Shown here one piece after another: positions 25,114 through 35,952 of a stretch of 64,000 nucleotides of DNA; position 1 is the first letter of the stretch, and each line of letters opens with the position of its first letter. This DNA comes from Coffea arabica (Eukaryota; Streptophyta; Magnoliopsida; Gentianales; Rubiaceae): contig NC_092330.1 of assembly GCF_036785885.1 (NCBI RefSeq), positions 4,064,525 to 4,128,524 on the forward strand, read 5' to 3'. A program made the translations under genes and the position numbers. The notes under the pieces are model-generated. The model made no database searches. It saw only the letters and a program-made list of their open reading frames with translations, and was not told the origin of the DNA.

Positions 25114-26211
25114 ATGGCCCGAGGCAAGACTAATAACAGTGGAGGTTCTAGTGCTATAGCCAAGTGGGAATACGAAATAGAGTGCTATTATGTTCAGCTG
25201 TTGCAGGAACACAAGGAAGTTGGCAACTTGTCTAAAAATAACATAAATGCCTGTGTGTTTGAGGATGTGTGGAATAGGCTGAACATGAGGTTTAGCCATA
25301 AGTCATACGATTATGAGCAAGTGAAAAGGAAGTACTACAGTTTCATGAGGGTTGCACGTCTATTCAAGCAAATTGGGGGCCAAACTGGCGTAGGGTGGAA
25401 TGAAACATTAAAGTGCTTTGTTGCACCAGATTATGTTTGAAGATACTACGGCCAGGTTAGGGACTTCTACTTAGTCAATCTAATTATCTAATAGTCCTTA
25501 CGATTGTCGCGTCCAAAAATGTCTTAATTTGTTTTATTCACATTCAAGCTAAGGCTGTTGCGTTTTTTGTGTAGGACAAAGACATAAGTCTTATCAAGAA
25601 TCGGCCCAGTGACCATTACTGGAATTTGATTGAACTTTTTAAAGATATTGGCGCCCCTAGGAACTTATGGCCAGTCTTCGAATGACCCACCTCTAACTGG
25701 GGAAGAGGCCCGATCAAGGCAAATAAACCATTGTAGAAATGAAGGTAACTGTACAATGCAAACAGAGGGGTCTGCGCCAAGGACGGAAATGCCAGTTGAT
25801 GTAGACGCTGAGAACTGCAAAACGGTCTCTGACGAGGAGCCACAACGCCGGGGTGCCCACAAGAATAAGCGTAAGAATAGTCGAGGTACCTCTTCTTTGC
25901 AAGAGGGTTCAAGGTCTTTGTTTGAGAAGAGAAAGCGTGATGAAATATATGATCGTGCTCACGAGGAGTTTGGCCTTGCAGCTAAGGCAAAGCATGAATA
26001 CTACTCCAGTAAGTCTGGATCATATAATTCTCCTGACCCCAATTCTGAGTACTCCGCCGCCAACTGTGTACAATAAGTGGATAAATTGCAAACATTCCTT
26101 CTCCCCGACCAGGCCAATAAGGCATACACTTTCTTTAAGGAAGATGTGTGGAGGCAGATGTTTATAGCAATATCCGCTATCCAGAGGATTTCATGGATTA
26201 ATAGCCTATAA
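25114..26211 (+). pseudogene. Harbinger Myb/SANT-like protein, broken
   Basis: This is the accessory DNA-binding protein of plant PIF/Harbinger elements, which helps bring the transposase to the element ends. Exon 1 (25114 to about 25470) starts at an ATG (MARGKTNNSGGSS) and has a trihelix/Myb-like core with WEYEIECYYVQLLQEHKE, VWNRLNMRF and VKRKYYSFMRVARLF. Exon 2 starts near 25575 after a TAG acceptor (DISLIKNRPSDHYWNLIELF), followed by a basic, low-complexity middle (NKRKNSRGTSS) and a C-terminal helix region ending at 26211 (KEDVWRQMFIAISAIQRISW). Breaks are a TGA in place of the expected Trp in APDYV(W)RYYG near 25440, a frameshift near 25680, and an in-frame TAA at 26074-26076. It lies 0.4 kb upstream of the transposase gene in the same orientation. 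Confidence 0.82.
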
Positions 26212-26610
26212 CATGATAGGTTGTTGATCTAACAAGTCATGTTATTCTCCCTAGGCCCGTTCTTCTACTTGAGAGCACTTAGTCAATTTTAACATAGGTT
26301 GTTGTACGCTTATGCAGAATGAATTTCGTGTTATATTAGGCAAGTAGTTGTACTTAGATGTTGTTCGAACTTGTACTTCATTGCTTTGTAGGGGAATACT
26401 GATGTTACTTTTTTAGTTTTCTCCGCTTTTTTGAACAGTTGCCTGTTTTTTTGGCATTGAGCTTTGTTTTATGAACTTGGTTTCCCTTTGCACCTTCTTT
26501 GTTCGTCCAAATATATCTTCTTTTTCTCTCTCTCGGCTGGATATCCTTCAACTCTTCAAACTCTTTGTATCCTTAACTAGAGACGATCTCGTTTGCAGGT
26601 AAAAGCCACA

Positions 26611-28025
26611 ATGCAGAATGCCCTTGAACCACAACACTGTGATTCATCGTCAGAGGATGAAGAACTTGAGTTCTTAGCTTTGTTTGGTGTGAATGCACCT
26701 TTGAACCGACACTACCATGTAACTGGTATGGTTGGCGAAAAGCGAATTTGTCATGACTCTGCACAAACTAGAAAAGACTGGATCGATGAACTTAAAGCAG
26801 GACATCATGATAGAATGCTAAACGCCATGAGGATGGATGTTCCTTCTTTCTTAAAGTTATGTGAAATCTTACAAGCAGGGAATTTTATTAAACAAGATTA
26901 TCGCAACAAGGGTTCAAGCTGAAGAGGCTATAGGCATGGCTTTACATTGTGTTAGCCATGATGAACGGCACCGCAATCTTGCCGAGAGGTTTCAACACTC
27001 CACTGAAACGATCCACAGGAATATTAAGGAGGCGTTGCAAGCTATTGTGCGTTTAGCCCTGATTCTGATAAGGCCGACGGACGAGACTGCTGTGCATCCC
27101 AAGATATACAACAACAACACCTTCTATCCATGGTTTAAGGTAAGCACATATAATCGTCCCATCATATTTTACCCGTTCTCTTGGCTACAATTTCAGTTGA
27201 TAGGGATGCATTTGGTAATTGCCCGCTTTTAATACTACTATACACTTAACTCTGCTCAAACAATAGGACTGTGTTGGTGCTATTGACGGCACTTTGATTT
27301 CCGCCTCTACGCCATTGACTCGGCAACGTGCTTTTCGTAGTAGAAAGAGCGAAATTTCACAGAATGTACTAGCTGCTTGTGACCACGACATGCTCTTCAC
27401 TTATATTTATGCTGGTGTTGAAGGAAGGGTACATGACGCTAGAGTTTTTCAGCATGCTGCCCCGTCCCCAGACTCTTCATTTCCAATGCCTACTGCAGGT
27501 TAAGTTAGCCTTCACAATTTGCTTGGTTTTACAAGTGTCAAACTGGTAATTACTCTTGATTGTGTAGGCTCTTGTGGGCTAATTAACAGGGTTTGCTTTC
27601 GTCTATGTCCTCAACTAGGTAAATACTATCTTATGGACTCGGCGTATAAGAATATGCCTGATTTTTTGGCCCCACATAAGGGCCACAGATACCAACGAGA
27701 TCAGTTCAGCAGGGGAGCAGGAGGACCAAGAGGCAAGTATGAGCTTTTCAATCATCACCACTCGTAAGTTCGCAATGTCGTTGAGTGGACCTTCGGAGTG
27801 CTAAAGGCTAGATTCCCGATCTTGAAAGGGTTAATGCTAAACTATTTGATGGGTAGGCAAGTAGAATTGGTAATTGCCTGTTGTGTATTACATAACTTCA
27901 TTAGTGATGAGCATCCACATGATGAATTGTTTGCAAGGGAATCCTGCGAAGATGAAGACTTAAATGCGGATCCTGATGCACAACCTCAGCAAATTGACTT
28001 ATCTGCTGCGGCACAGCGCGATTAG
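26611..28025 (+). pseudogene. PIF/Harbinger DDE transposase, broken
   Basis: This is the HARBI1-type nuclease that cuts the element ends. The likely start is the ATG at 26611, 12 bases after a CAG acceptor. Exon 1 encodes an acidic N-terminus (CDSSSEDEELEFLALFGV) and a helix-turn-helix-like region (QAEEAIGMALHCVSHDERHR). A second exon begins near 27268 with CVGAIDGTLISAS and holds VEGRVHDARVFQHA; a third begins near 27619 with GKYYLMDSAYKNMPDFLAPH and reaches VVEWTFGVLKARFPILKGL. The Asp of AIDG, the Asp of VHDARV and the Glu of VVEWTFG are the catalytic triad of the DDE_Tnp_4 family, and all three are present. Breaks are a frameshift between about 26900 and 26920 and a TAA at 27765-27767, just before the catalytic Glu segment. 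The intron borders are normal. Confidence 0.85.
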
Positions 28026-29290
28026 AATGCTTTCCAGATGGCCATAACTGATCATATGTATGACCACCGGAATAGGAGACTGTAGTGCCGACCCAATATT
28101 TATTTCGTTGAAGGCTGTGGCTAAAATATGGTATAGTTGTGTTATTTTTGTTGTTACCCACAACAAATAGTTTGGCCAAAATATTGCGGATGATTTGGGC
28201 ACAGGTGTTGGTGCTTATTGTACCTTGTATAGGCCTACTTCATATTTTATTATCAATGACTGTCTAAACATGTTTCAGCGGTAACAGCTGTTTTATGAAC
28301 AACAGTTTATGAATGCCGGTGGTATTTTGCAAGATGTATATGTATTGTGCTCTATTGCTAAAACGTCTAGGATGGTTAAACGATATTTATTGTGTTTTCA
28401 TCTTTTGCTTGGATACACAGGAATTGGAGTCACATATCTTTTATGTTTCTAGCCCAGCCGTATAATTTGTTTAGAGAAGCCACAGGTATATGTTTATATA
28501 ACACAAAATTTCGATGGGCTATAAAGATAGTATTGTTCCAACCCTGGCGCCAATATTATCGCTTTGGGTTTGCGCCGGTCTTTTGCAGGTTTGTAAAAGA
28601 TACCCTGTGAATTCACTTAAGACCAAGTGATTTTGTGGTATTTGATTTTCGCCGGTGCTTCTCTGCCGATCACCATTAAACTACCAAGTTGGCGTCCCAA
28701 GTTTTTATTCATGGGTTTTCCTTGGTGTTTCTCTGGTTTACAAAGGGCATTCAGATTCCCAGACGAACATCGGAGCCAGTAGTAGAGGTCCTTCATAGCG
28801 CCGGTGTTTTTGAACTAATTACTGGTCAGTATATTCGCAAGAGAACACTGGCGCCGATTTTCTCCGTGTTCAGTTGTGCCGGTGTTTCTCTAACAATTTG
28901 GGTCAGTCATATTCCCCAACGAACACCGGCACCGATGTTTGAGGGTCAGTTGCGCTGGTGTTTGTCTGGTTGGTAAGGCCTTTTTAGTGGTACTCTAACA
29001 CATTTTGCAACAGAATAACACCGGTGATAAGATCCCAAAAGAACCGGTGCCGGTGTTTGGGCAATTGTCGCAGCTAATAGCAGTTCAATTGTTTGACCCC
29101 TTTTACGCCTCAACTCATAATAGCCCCAAGTTGAGGCGTCTAGACTCCTGCTCTTCTACCATCCAAATACCTACATCCACGGCAGACAAACAATGAACTC
29201 GGGAATTCTATGCTAGTTCGTATTCAAAAAAATGGAGAGGTGTGGTCCAACTTAACACTGCCGTGCATACGGACAATCAAAGAATTTGTA
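28026..29290 (+). other. Harbinger spacer with CCGGTGTTT repeats
   Basis: No gene was recognised between the transposase and the third gene. From about 28570 to 29060 the word (GC)GCCGGTG(T/C)TT recurs at least eight times in both orientations (near 28572, 28650, 28798, 28847, 28876, 28923, 28954, 29022, 29045), several followed by CTCT or CTGG. The cluster sits just upstream of the presumed promoter of the third gene. Confidence 0.6.
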
Positions 29291-29299
29291 AAGTAGGAC

Positions 29300-30783
29300 C
29301 AAAGCCTTGAAGATATTTCCCCCCATTCTGCAATTCATCTACTTATTCTTGGCTCCGCCGCTCTGCCTTCACCATCTCACACAGGGCTCGCTTCACTTCC
29401 AAACCCTACAACTCCGCCTCAGTGCTGCGCTGTACGAATACATCTGAGTCGTCAATCCTGCTCACCGGAGTACACGAGCAGCGCCGTAGTGCCACACTGG
29501 TCATCTCTAGTTCAGCACTGCCGAAGAACTGCTACTCTGTGGTTCATTGACGTGCCTCCACGCTTAGGTAAGTTCAAACATCCCTAAACAGGATTATCTA
29601 GAGTTGAATTTTTGTTATTTGTTTTAAATCAGTGCCATTAAGCTTTATATTCTTGCAAGGCCAGGGTTTTAATTGAAGTGAGAGGGACGAATTGAATCCC
29701 CAATTAGTTAACATAAGGAATTATTTGAATGCAATCATGTACTTCATTCAATTGGACTGAAGAATTAGTTATCAATCACCACTAGTTCAAGACATAAATT
29801 GAGAGGCCAACAAAGTTGCTGAACTTCATTCAGTTGGTCCTAAGCGTGAACTAATTAGTCTGATCAAACATTTGATAGGCAATAATGATGGCTGGCTTGG
29901 CTTTTCAATGTCTCAAATTGTGTTTGTGCTGCTATACATTGCTCTACTACGGAGTTTTTATGCTATCCCCACTATGTGTTTGATTATATGTTCTATGTCG
30001 GAATGTTGAATAAGAAAAATAGATTTTTCTTATGTGATCCGTTTCTACGGTCTAGCTATGTCTTGTTGACCTGTGTATGAGTAGATAGGGCCTCTTGTTG
30101 GTTAGATGATCAGCTTATTATGCCTATCTTGGAGCTAAAATAAGTGTCATTAAGGTACGACCCTTTGCATTTTTAATTTCCAATGAACAGAACTGAATTT
30201 GTTAGCAGTCCTCTCTACCCACGAGCCACAATTTACGGTAACATTGTATGGTTGTTCCATGTGATCTAAATATGCTTTCCATATCATCCTGACATTTTAT
30301 TACACAACTGGGTTGAAGAGTAGAGTTAAGGGGAGTATGCTTCTGGTTTTGTAAATTGATTACATGCACTCTTTTAAACGCAAGTTGATTGATGGCACCC
30401 TACATAAAAAAGTGTACCTTCAATTTAAGGGCACAGGAGTAAAAGTCAAGATAGGTAGTATTACATGATTATAGGAAATTCGAGCAATCCCTGGCAGGGG
30501 TGAACAAATTGAGAGATTGGCAACGCCAAAACTGAGTAGTGCTAGTAGACAAACCAGAATGGGACAATATCACATACTACAGCCTCAGTCTGTCATACAT
30601 TTCACAAGTCTACACTATCTGCCATATATTTCAGAAAATGTAAAATGGTTATAGCAATGTGTGCACTGTGAATTAAATTATGTTCTTATCAAGGGCAGAT
30701 TTTGACTGCGTACAAGTTATCTAAGCCATTTATAATGTGTGTGGGGAACCCAATTTGATACCGACATTGCAAACTTGAATCAG
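29300..30783 (+). other. Probable non-coding first exon and intron of the third Harbinger gene
   Basis: A pyrimidine- and C-rich stretch (about 29330-29569), like a plant 5' UTR, ends in a strong donor GGTAAGTTC near 29570. The intron would end at the CAG at 30781-30783, six bases before the ATG of the third gene. No ORF in the leader was recognised. This is inference from splice-like sequence only. Confidence 0.45.
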
Positions 30784-30789
30784 GTAACA

Positions 30790-31965
30790 ATGCCACCTAG
30801 GAGTAGAACTAGAGTCGTTCGTAAGAGGAGTGCGGACCGAAATAGTGATGCTAGCACCAGCCAAGTCCCCAACTTTGATGTTAGTAGGTTCAGTTGTGTT
30901 GAAAATCAAGATTGGTATGTCGTTCGTGCTAATAATACGGTTCTAGTTGAAGTGGACCTTGATCCTGCCTTTGATGGCCTATATCACTTTCGAGAAAAGT
31001 TTGCAACTATGGGGTGGGACTGTATGTTGAATTTACCTCGACGGTATTACCCGAATTTGGTGCGGCAATTCTATGCTAACATCTCGAACAAGGGAATTGT
31101 CAGTTCCATCGAACTAGAGAGTTATGTTAAAGGTGTACATATAGTTCTAACAAGACAATCTTTGTCTGAAATTTTGGGAAGTATGGACGAGGGTCCTGTG
31201 TTTGAACATGGAAAGTACATTGTCCGAGGGGATCCAACATGGCAATTCAAGATGACTCTCCCTAAGTATAGTACTAGCTTTAATGCTTTTAAAACCATAG
31301 CGGATCCTGTGACTGGGGATGTAAGAATGGAATCAGCACCTATTCCTACTAAGAGTCTTAGGTTGCGGCATAGTTTATTGGTATATTTGTTTAATCACAA
31401 CATTCTTCCAGCTTCAAGCAGCAAGAATGAAGTTCCGGTAATGGATGTGTACTTCCTAAACAAATTAGAGGCTGGATTAGGCAATATATCAGGGATTCCG
31501 ATATCCACAATCATACTCGACGCCATGTCAAGAACTGCAGTGTTTAAGGGGGCTAAGAAAGCACTACCCTATGCTAGGACCTTGACGCGTATCTTTGAGC
31601 ACTTCGATGTAGATTTGACAGGTGAATCGTACAACACTGCATCAGCCATAGTGAACCAAGCCACAATCAATCGAATCGCCTATTGCCATGAACAGGAATT
31701 GGGAGAGGAAGAGCAACAAGATGAAGAGGAACACAGGCAAACTGGCACTGAAGCAGGCTCATCTCAAGCTACCAATTGCCCAACGATTCACGACCTGCTT
31801 CAAACAGTGATTAACGAGGTACGTGGAATGCGCGAAGTAGTTGATAGGTTGGATGGGAGAGTCAATGCTATCGAGGGTCGACTGTCTACCATTGAAGACA
31901 GATTGGAGGCATGGAGTAAAGGGCAAAACACTGTCCAAGTGATACGAAATCAACATGGAAATTAG
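30790..31965 (+). CDS. Intact 391-aa plant transposon protein-like gene inside Harbinger
   Basis: An unbroken ORF from the ATG at 30790 (MPPRSRTRVVRKRS, a basic N-terminus) to the TAG at 31965. The centre, about residues 70-230, resembles the 'putative plant transposon protein' family (I recall it as PF20167): PNLVRQFYANISNKG matches the usual LVREFYAN word, then YVKGVHIVLTRQSLSEILG and a C-terminal half with SLRLRHSLLVYLFNHNILP. Residues 300-320 are strongly acidic (GEEEQQDEEEHRQ). The last 60 residues are heptad-like (VINEVRGMREVVDRLDGRV), a probable coiled coil. The biochemical function of the family is unknown to me. It lies in the same orientation as the transposase, with 1.06 kb of Harbinger sequence between its stop and the right TIR. 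Unlike its two neighbours it has no stop or frameshift. It could be Harbinger cargo, a regulator, or the gene of a separate nested element whose ends I failed to see. Confidence 0.75.
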   Translation: MPPRSRTRVVRKRSADRNSDASTSQVPNFDVSRFSCVENQDWYVVRANNTVLVEVDLDPAFDGLYHFREKFATMGWDCMLNLPRRYYPNLVRQFYANISNKGIVSSIELESYVKGVHIVLTRQSLSEILGSMDEGPVFEHGKYIVRGDPTWQFKMTLPKYSTSFNAFKTIADPVTGDVRMESAPIPTKSLRLRHSLLVYLFNHNILPASSSKNEVPVMDVYFLNKLEAGLGNISGIPISTIILDAMSRTAVFKGAKKALPYARTLTRIFEHFDVDLTGESYNTASAIVNQATINRIAYCHEQELGEEEQQDEEEHRQTGTEAGSSQATNCPTIHDLLQTVINEVRGMREVVDRLDGRVNAIEGRLSTIEDRLEAWSKGQNTVQVIRNQHGN

Positions 31966-33057
31966 GGGAGTTTATTCGAAACATTGAACTTATTTTGTAG
32001 CAGCAACTGATACAAGTCTTAGACAGTTGGCTTGTCAATTTATTTTACTGGTCATGGCCATGATGAACATGTTGCTTATGAGCTGCTGCCCATCTTACTT
32101 TGAATTATACACTTATCCATAATTCATTTTTTTTAGCCATGATGAACGGCTGTACAATGTGATGCTTTGGTTATTGTATAACGATTTCATATCCCAAATG
32201 TGGCTATTTTGACAGATCATTAGAGGCCCTTTTTTTCTTTAATGCAATGCACAAGGATTTCTGCATTTATTTCCAGTCATGAAATCACAGTGGGAATGTC
32301 CACTCGCGGTAGTTGACTGTTTGTGATTAGCTGTATGTTGTTTGACGGGCACTATCCCCAGCATTTCATTGCAACCTGGTATGCATTTCTCCTTGGCGTA
32401 TAGAAAAGCCATATGCCTTCATACTGTAATTCCCATGGTGCCCGTTTAGCCAATAAGCATTGTCATTACAAGGTGATTAGCTATGTAACCAGCAATCTGC
32501 CACTTTGCACACCTTTCTTTTCATTTTGGTAACTGCAGCCTCTTTAGTAACATTAAAAAGGCTCAACTGCAGCTTTTAGTTCCTTGTCAAATAGCCATAA
32601 ATATTTATAGGTCGCTCTGTAATGGTCGACAACATCTCCCGTTTGAAATCGTGTTTGCGAAACTCAAAAATCCCATTTTGTCAATTGGCTTTTAGTCCTG
32701 ATCATTCACATCTCAATTTGGATGCTAATTTTTATTGAGGGGCCTCATAGCCTTCATCCCAGTACGTATGAAAGTTTATGTGCTTTGCCTTATTGTGGCT
32801 TGGCTGAGAAAGCGACCTCAGATATTACCAAATTGCATATGTAGGACTAGTACATTTTCGTTGGCCTTGTATCCCCATCAAAAATTCCACAATTGGTTGC
32901 CTAACTAACAATCAAAAAGGTTGGCGCCGTATTTTCCGGTGCAAAATACAGCAATCCAAACAACATATTTGAACAAGTGCAATCCAAACAAGTTTCCATA
33001 TTTTCCGTCGAAAAACTACAGTGATTTTCCGTTAAAAATCGCAATCCAAACGCAACC
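31966..33057 (+). other. Harbinger right subterminal region
   Basis: No gene was seen. The last 120 bp contain three GCAATCCAAAC words and TATTTTCCGGTGC / ATTTTCCGTCG words that mirror TTTTCCACCGG near the left end. Confidence 0.6.
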
Positions 33058-35952
33058 TTACAACTTTCAAAACCTGTTTTGAGTTCCTGCACATCTTCCA
33101 GATAGTTGCAATGTTATATTCATAGTCATTGCTTCTATTTATCTGGTCTACTACTGATTTGCTATTAGAATGGACTATTATTTTAGTCCATTCTGCATGT
33201 TTAGCCATCAGTATTGCATTCCTGATTGCCAGAACTTCCTCTTTACTTGGTGCTCCCTTATACTGGTTGACTATCCCTTTTGCTCGCATAATCATTCCTT
33301 TTGGTCAAAGTCGCCAGCACTTGTTGGTGACCTTTGCTTCTTCTTCTTCTTCTTCTTTTTTTTTTAACTTGAGTTGGCCGAAAGGTCAACCCTTTCCTCT
33401 TCTCTTTTTTTTTTCTCGGCTGTGCAACAACGTCTCTTCTTTTTTTTTTTTTTTCCAATTTTTCAACAAACTTGGGTTAGATTCTATTCTATCCCCTAAT
33501 TTAAAAAACTATTTTCATAAATCTGACCATGAATCTTCCAAAAATTTTCATGCAGGCATAAATATATCGCAATATGCATATATATAAAATCTCTAAAATA
33601 GTTCATAGAATTAATAAACTTAAAAGAAAAGCTTTAATGCGCGTTCGGGACTTACAGGTCTAGACGCTTAATTGCTTGCTTGTTTGACGGCGACATCTTC
33701 TTCTTCTCCTCTATTCCTAGTTGTTTCTTGCTCTAAGGGGAAGCAGACAAAGGAAATGTAGGAATGATGTTATTTTTCTCTCTATTGTTTTGATAAAATC
33801 CAAAACCCTAACAACTATGCACTAGTAGGTGATTTAGATAAGGGTTTTAGTTTATTATGAACTCTTATCCCATCTTATCTCCTTACTAACCCTAATTAAT
33901 CCTCTACCCTATCCTACTAATAAGTTTTATTATTTTTTTACCCATAGTAATTTTCATTAATTCAGCAAAATAAAATAATAAAAAAATGAGCAAGGACGTG
34001 GGTTTTACTAGGGATGGCAATTTTCTACACGACCTGAAAACACGACACGAATCTAATACAAAATTAATGGGTTTGAGTTAAGGTTTCGCGGGTTCGGGTC
34101 AGAATCGGGTCGAACCCCAATGAATTCGAAAAGAAAACTGGTCGAATTCAGGTCAATCCGTGGGTAATCTGATATGACCCGATAACCTGTTTACGAATTA
34201 AAAATAATTTAATAAACATAAAAATTATTTTATCTAACTAAACTCAGTTTTTTTTTGCAAAGGCATTAATCACTTAATCCTAAATGAATTTATTTAACTT
34301 GTGTGAAGTTGAAATTATTATATTTGGACAAATAATGTATTATATTATTTTTTACTTTTATACTGTTTTAATTTATTTCATATTTGGTTTGGGATAAAAC
34401 ATTTTTTCGGTGTTTTAATTTATTTTAGATTTGGTTTGGGATTATTTATTTAAATTTTATTACTTGATTATGTAATTAGTCTTATGCGAAATTAGTTTTA
34501 TTAGAAATGACAGTCATAAATTAATAAATTAAAATTAAGTTTCGGGTCATTTCGGATCGACCCGTCAACCTGAAATTTTCTGGTTCGGGTTAGGTATCCC
34601 GACTCTTTTTGAGTTGTCGAGTCAGGTTCGAGTAGGGCTGTCAACGGTCCAGATCTGGACCCGGACTCGGCTCGGATCCTCCAACATTTTTCGGGTACGG
34701 GTAGGTATATAGATCCGCGACTCGGACCCGGATCTGGAACCGTTTTATCTAATAAATTCACGGGTCGGATACGGAATATACCATTCCGGCCCATATAGGA
34801 CCCGAACCCATTTTAATTATTTAATAATTAAAAAATATATACTTATCCATCTTTACTACTTTCATTCCCAAATTTTTCCAACCCCACTGCCGCACATCCC
34901 TTTTTCCCCTCACCCTTTTTTCTCTTTTGCTCTGCCTCTAGCCTCCCGCCTCTGCCAGTGACCAGTCCGCCGTGAAACACTGAAACCGGCGACGCTCTCA
35001 GCCCTCTGACTCTCTCCATCTTCAGCTCCAAAGAAGCCCAGCTCTTCCAGTCTCACTCTCTTCTCTTTTGCTCTCTCCATATCTGATGCTGGCGAGCTCT
35101 CTCCATCTCTGATGCCTGACGGTTGCAGCTCCAAAGAAGCCCAACTCTTCCAGCTCTTCCAGGCTTCTAGGAGCCCAACTTTCTTTCTCACAATCACAGG
35201 TATTTTTTTTTTAATTTTTCAATACCTGTGATTGTCTCAATAAATTAATTAGATTAATATGATACTTAACATGAAATGTAACTCAGAGTTTGTTGCTGTT
35301 AGTTTAAGGTAATTGAAATTAATTTGAAACTATCATCGTTGCTGCTGGAGTTCCTCAACTTTAATAGAAATTTTGAGGGCAGGAGATATCTACGTACTTA
35401 AAATCCGTGGACGGGTCAGTGACAAATTGCTAGGAGGGAAACTGAAAAGGGGAAATATTCATCTGCTGTATGTCCCTGCGTATTGGGAAACCCAGACATA
35501 ATGCTAGATGTGTATAGATGTTTGTCTCTGCTGTATAAGGAGGAACCATAGCGTTTCTTTTTCTCTTTTTTTTGAGCCCAAGAACAATCCCGTTTGAGTT
35601 ATCATTTTTCACGGCTCTCTACAACCTGTTATTTACTTTCTTCAATGTGTTTTTTTTTAAAATTTTTTGGGGGGTTTCCCAAAGTGTTTCTTCTGAGATT
35701 GATACAGGAGAAGATGTTCCCAAGGATGCTCCATTATTGTTTAGAAAATCCTTAGTCTTTCTTTACTGTAACGTTCGAGGCTGCTAGCCTATCCTCCAAT
35801 AAGGAAATGTGCGCGTGTTCATGACTGTGGTAAACATGGGTTTAGAAGGACACCAGTTTTCCTTTTCTTAGAAGTAATTTTATACGCGGTCAATGTTCAC
35901 AAATTTCCTGAAAATCTTCGCGAATATTTATGATTGCTAGTGATTGTGACTC

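Larger units (their letters stand above)
23240..33057 (+). mobile_element. PIF/Harbinger transposon, 9.8 kb, three genes
   Basis: The left end starts GGCCTTGCTTGGATTGC; the right end, read on the other strand, starts GGTTGCGTTTGGATTGC (12 of 17 identical). The TSD is TTA at 23237-23239 and 33058-33060, as expected for PIF/Harbinger. Extra GCAATCCAAAC words near the right end (about 32952, 32979, 33041) look like subterminal repeats. Inside, all on the plus strand, are a Myb-like gene, a DDE transposase and a third gene at 30790-31965. At 9.8 kb it is long for the superfamily. The Myb-like and transposase genes are broken, so it is probably no longer autonomous. It sits inside a LINE, which sits inside unit B. 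Confidence 0.88.
22980..33296 (-). mobile_element. 5'-truncated LINE with a Harbinger inserted inside
   Basis: A LINE fragment of about 496 bp of its own sequence lies on the minus strand (33296-33061, then 23239-22980). It is flanked by a perfect 16-bp TSD starting CCTTTTGGTC (22964-22979 and 33297-33312). The T run at 22980 onward is its A tail, and an (AT)n tract follows at about 23009-23052. Read on the minus strand, the high-coordinate part encodes SKEEVLAIRNAILMAKHAEW and VHSNSKSVVDQINRS, and the low-coordinate part continues with FIPRSENEISHALAQFAVKL and a stop. Together they are an RNase H-like domain that the Harbinger element cut in two. The domain is the end of a plant LINE ORF2; the upstream part was never inserted. 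Confidence 0.88.

Noticed and set aside
34843..35197. Minus-strand ORFs, present in all three blocks
   Set aside because: Reverse of a pyrimidine-rich leader inside the hAT element; conserved only because the block was duplicated.
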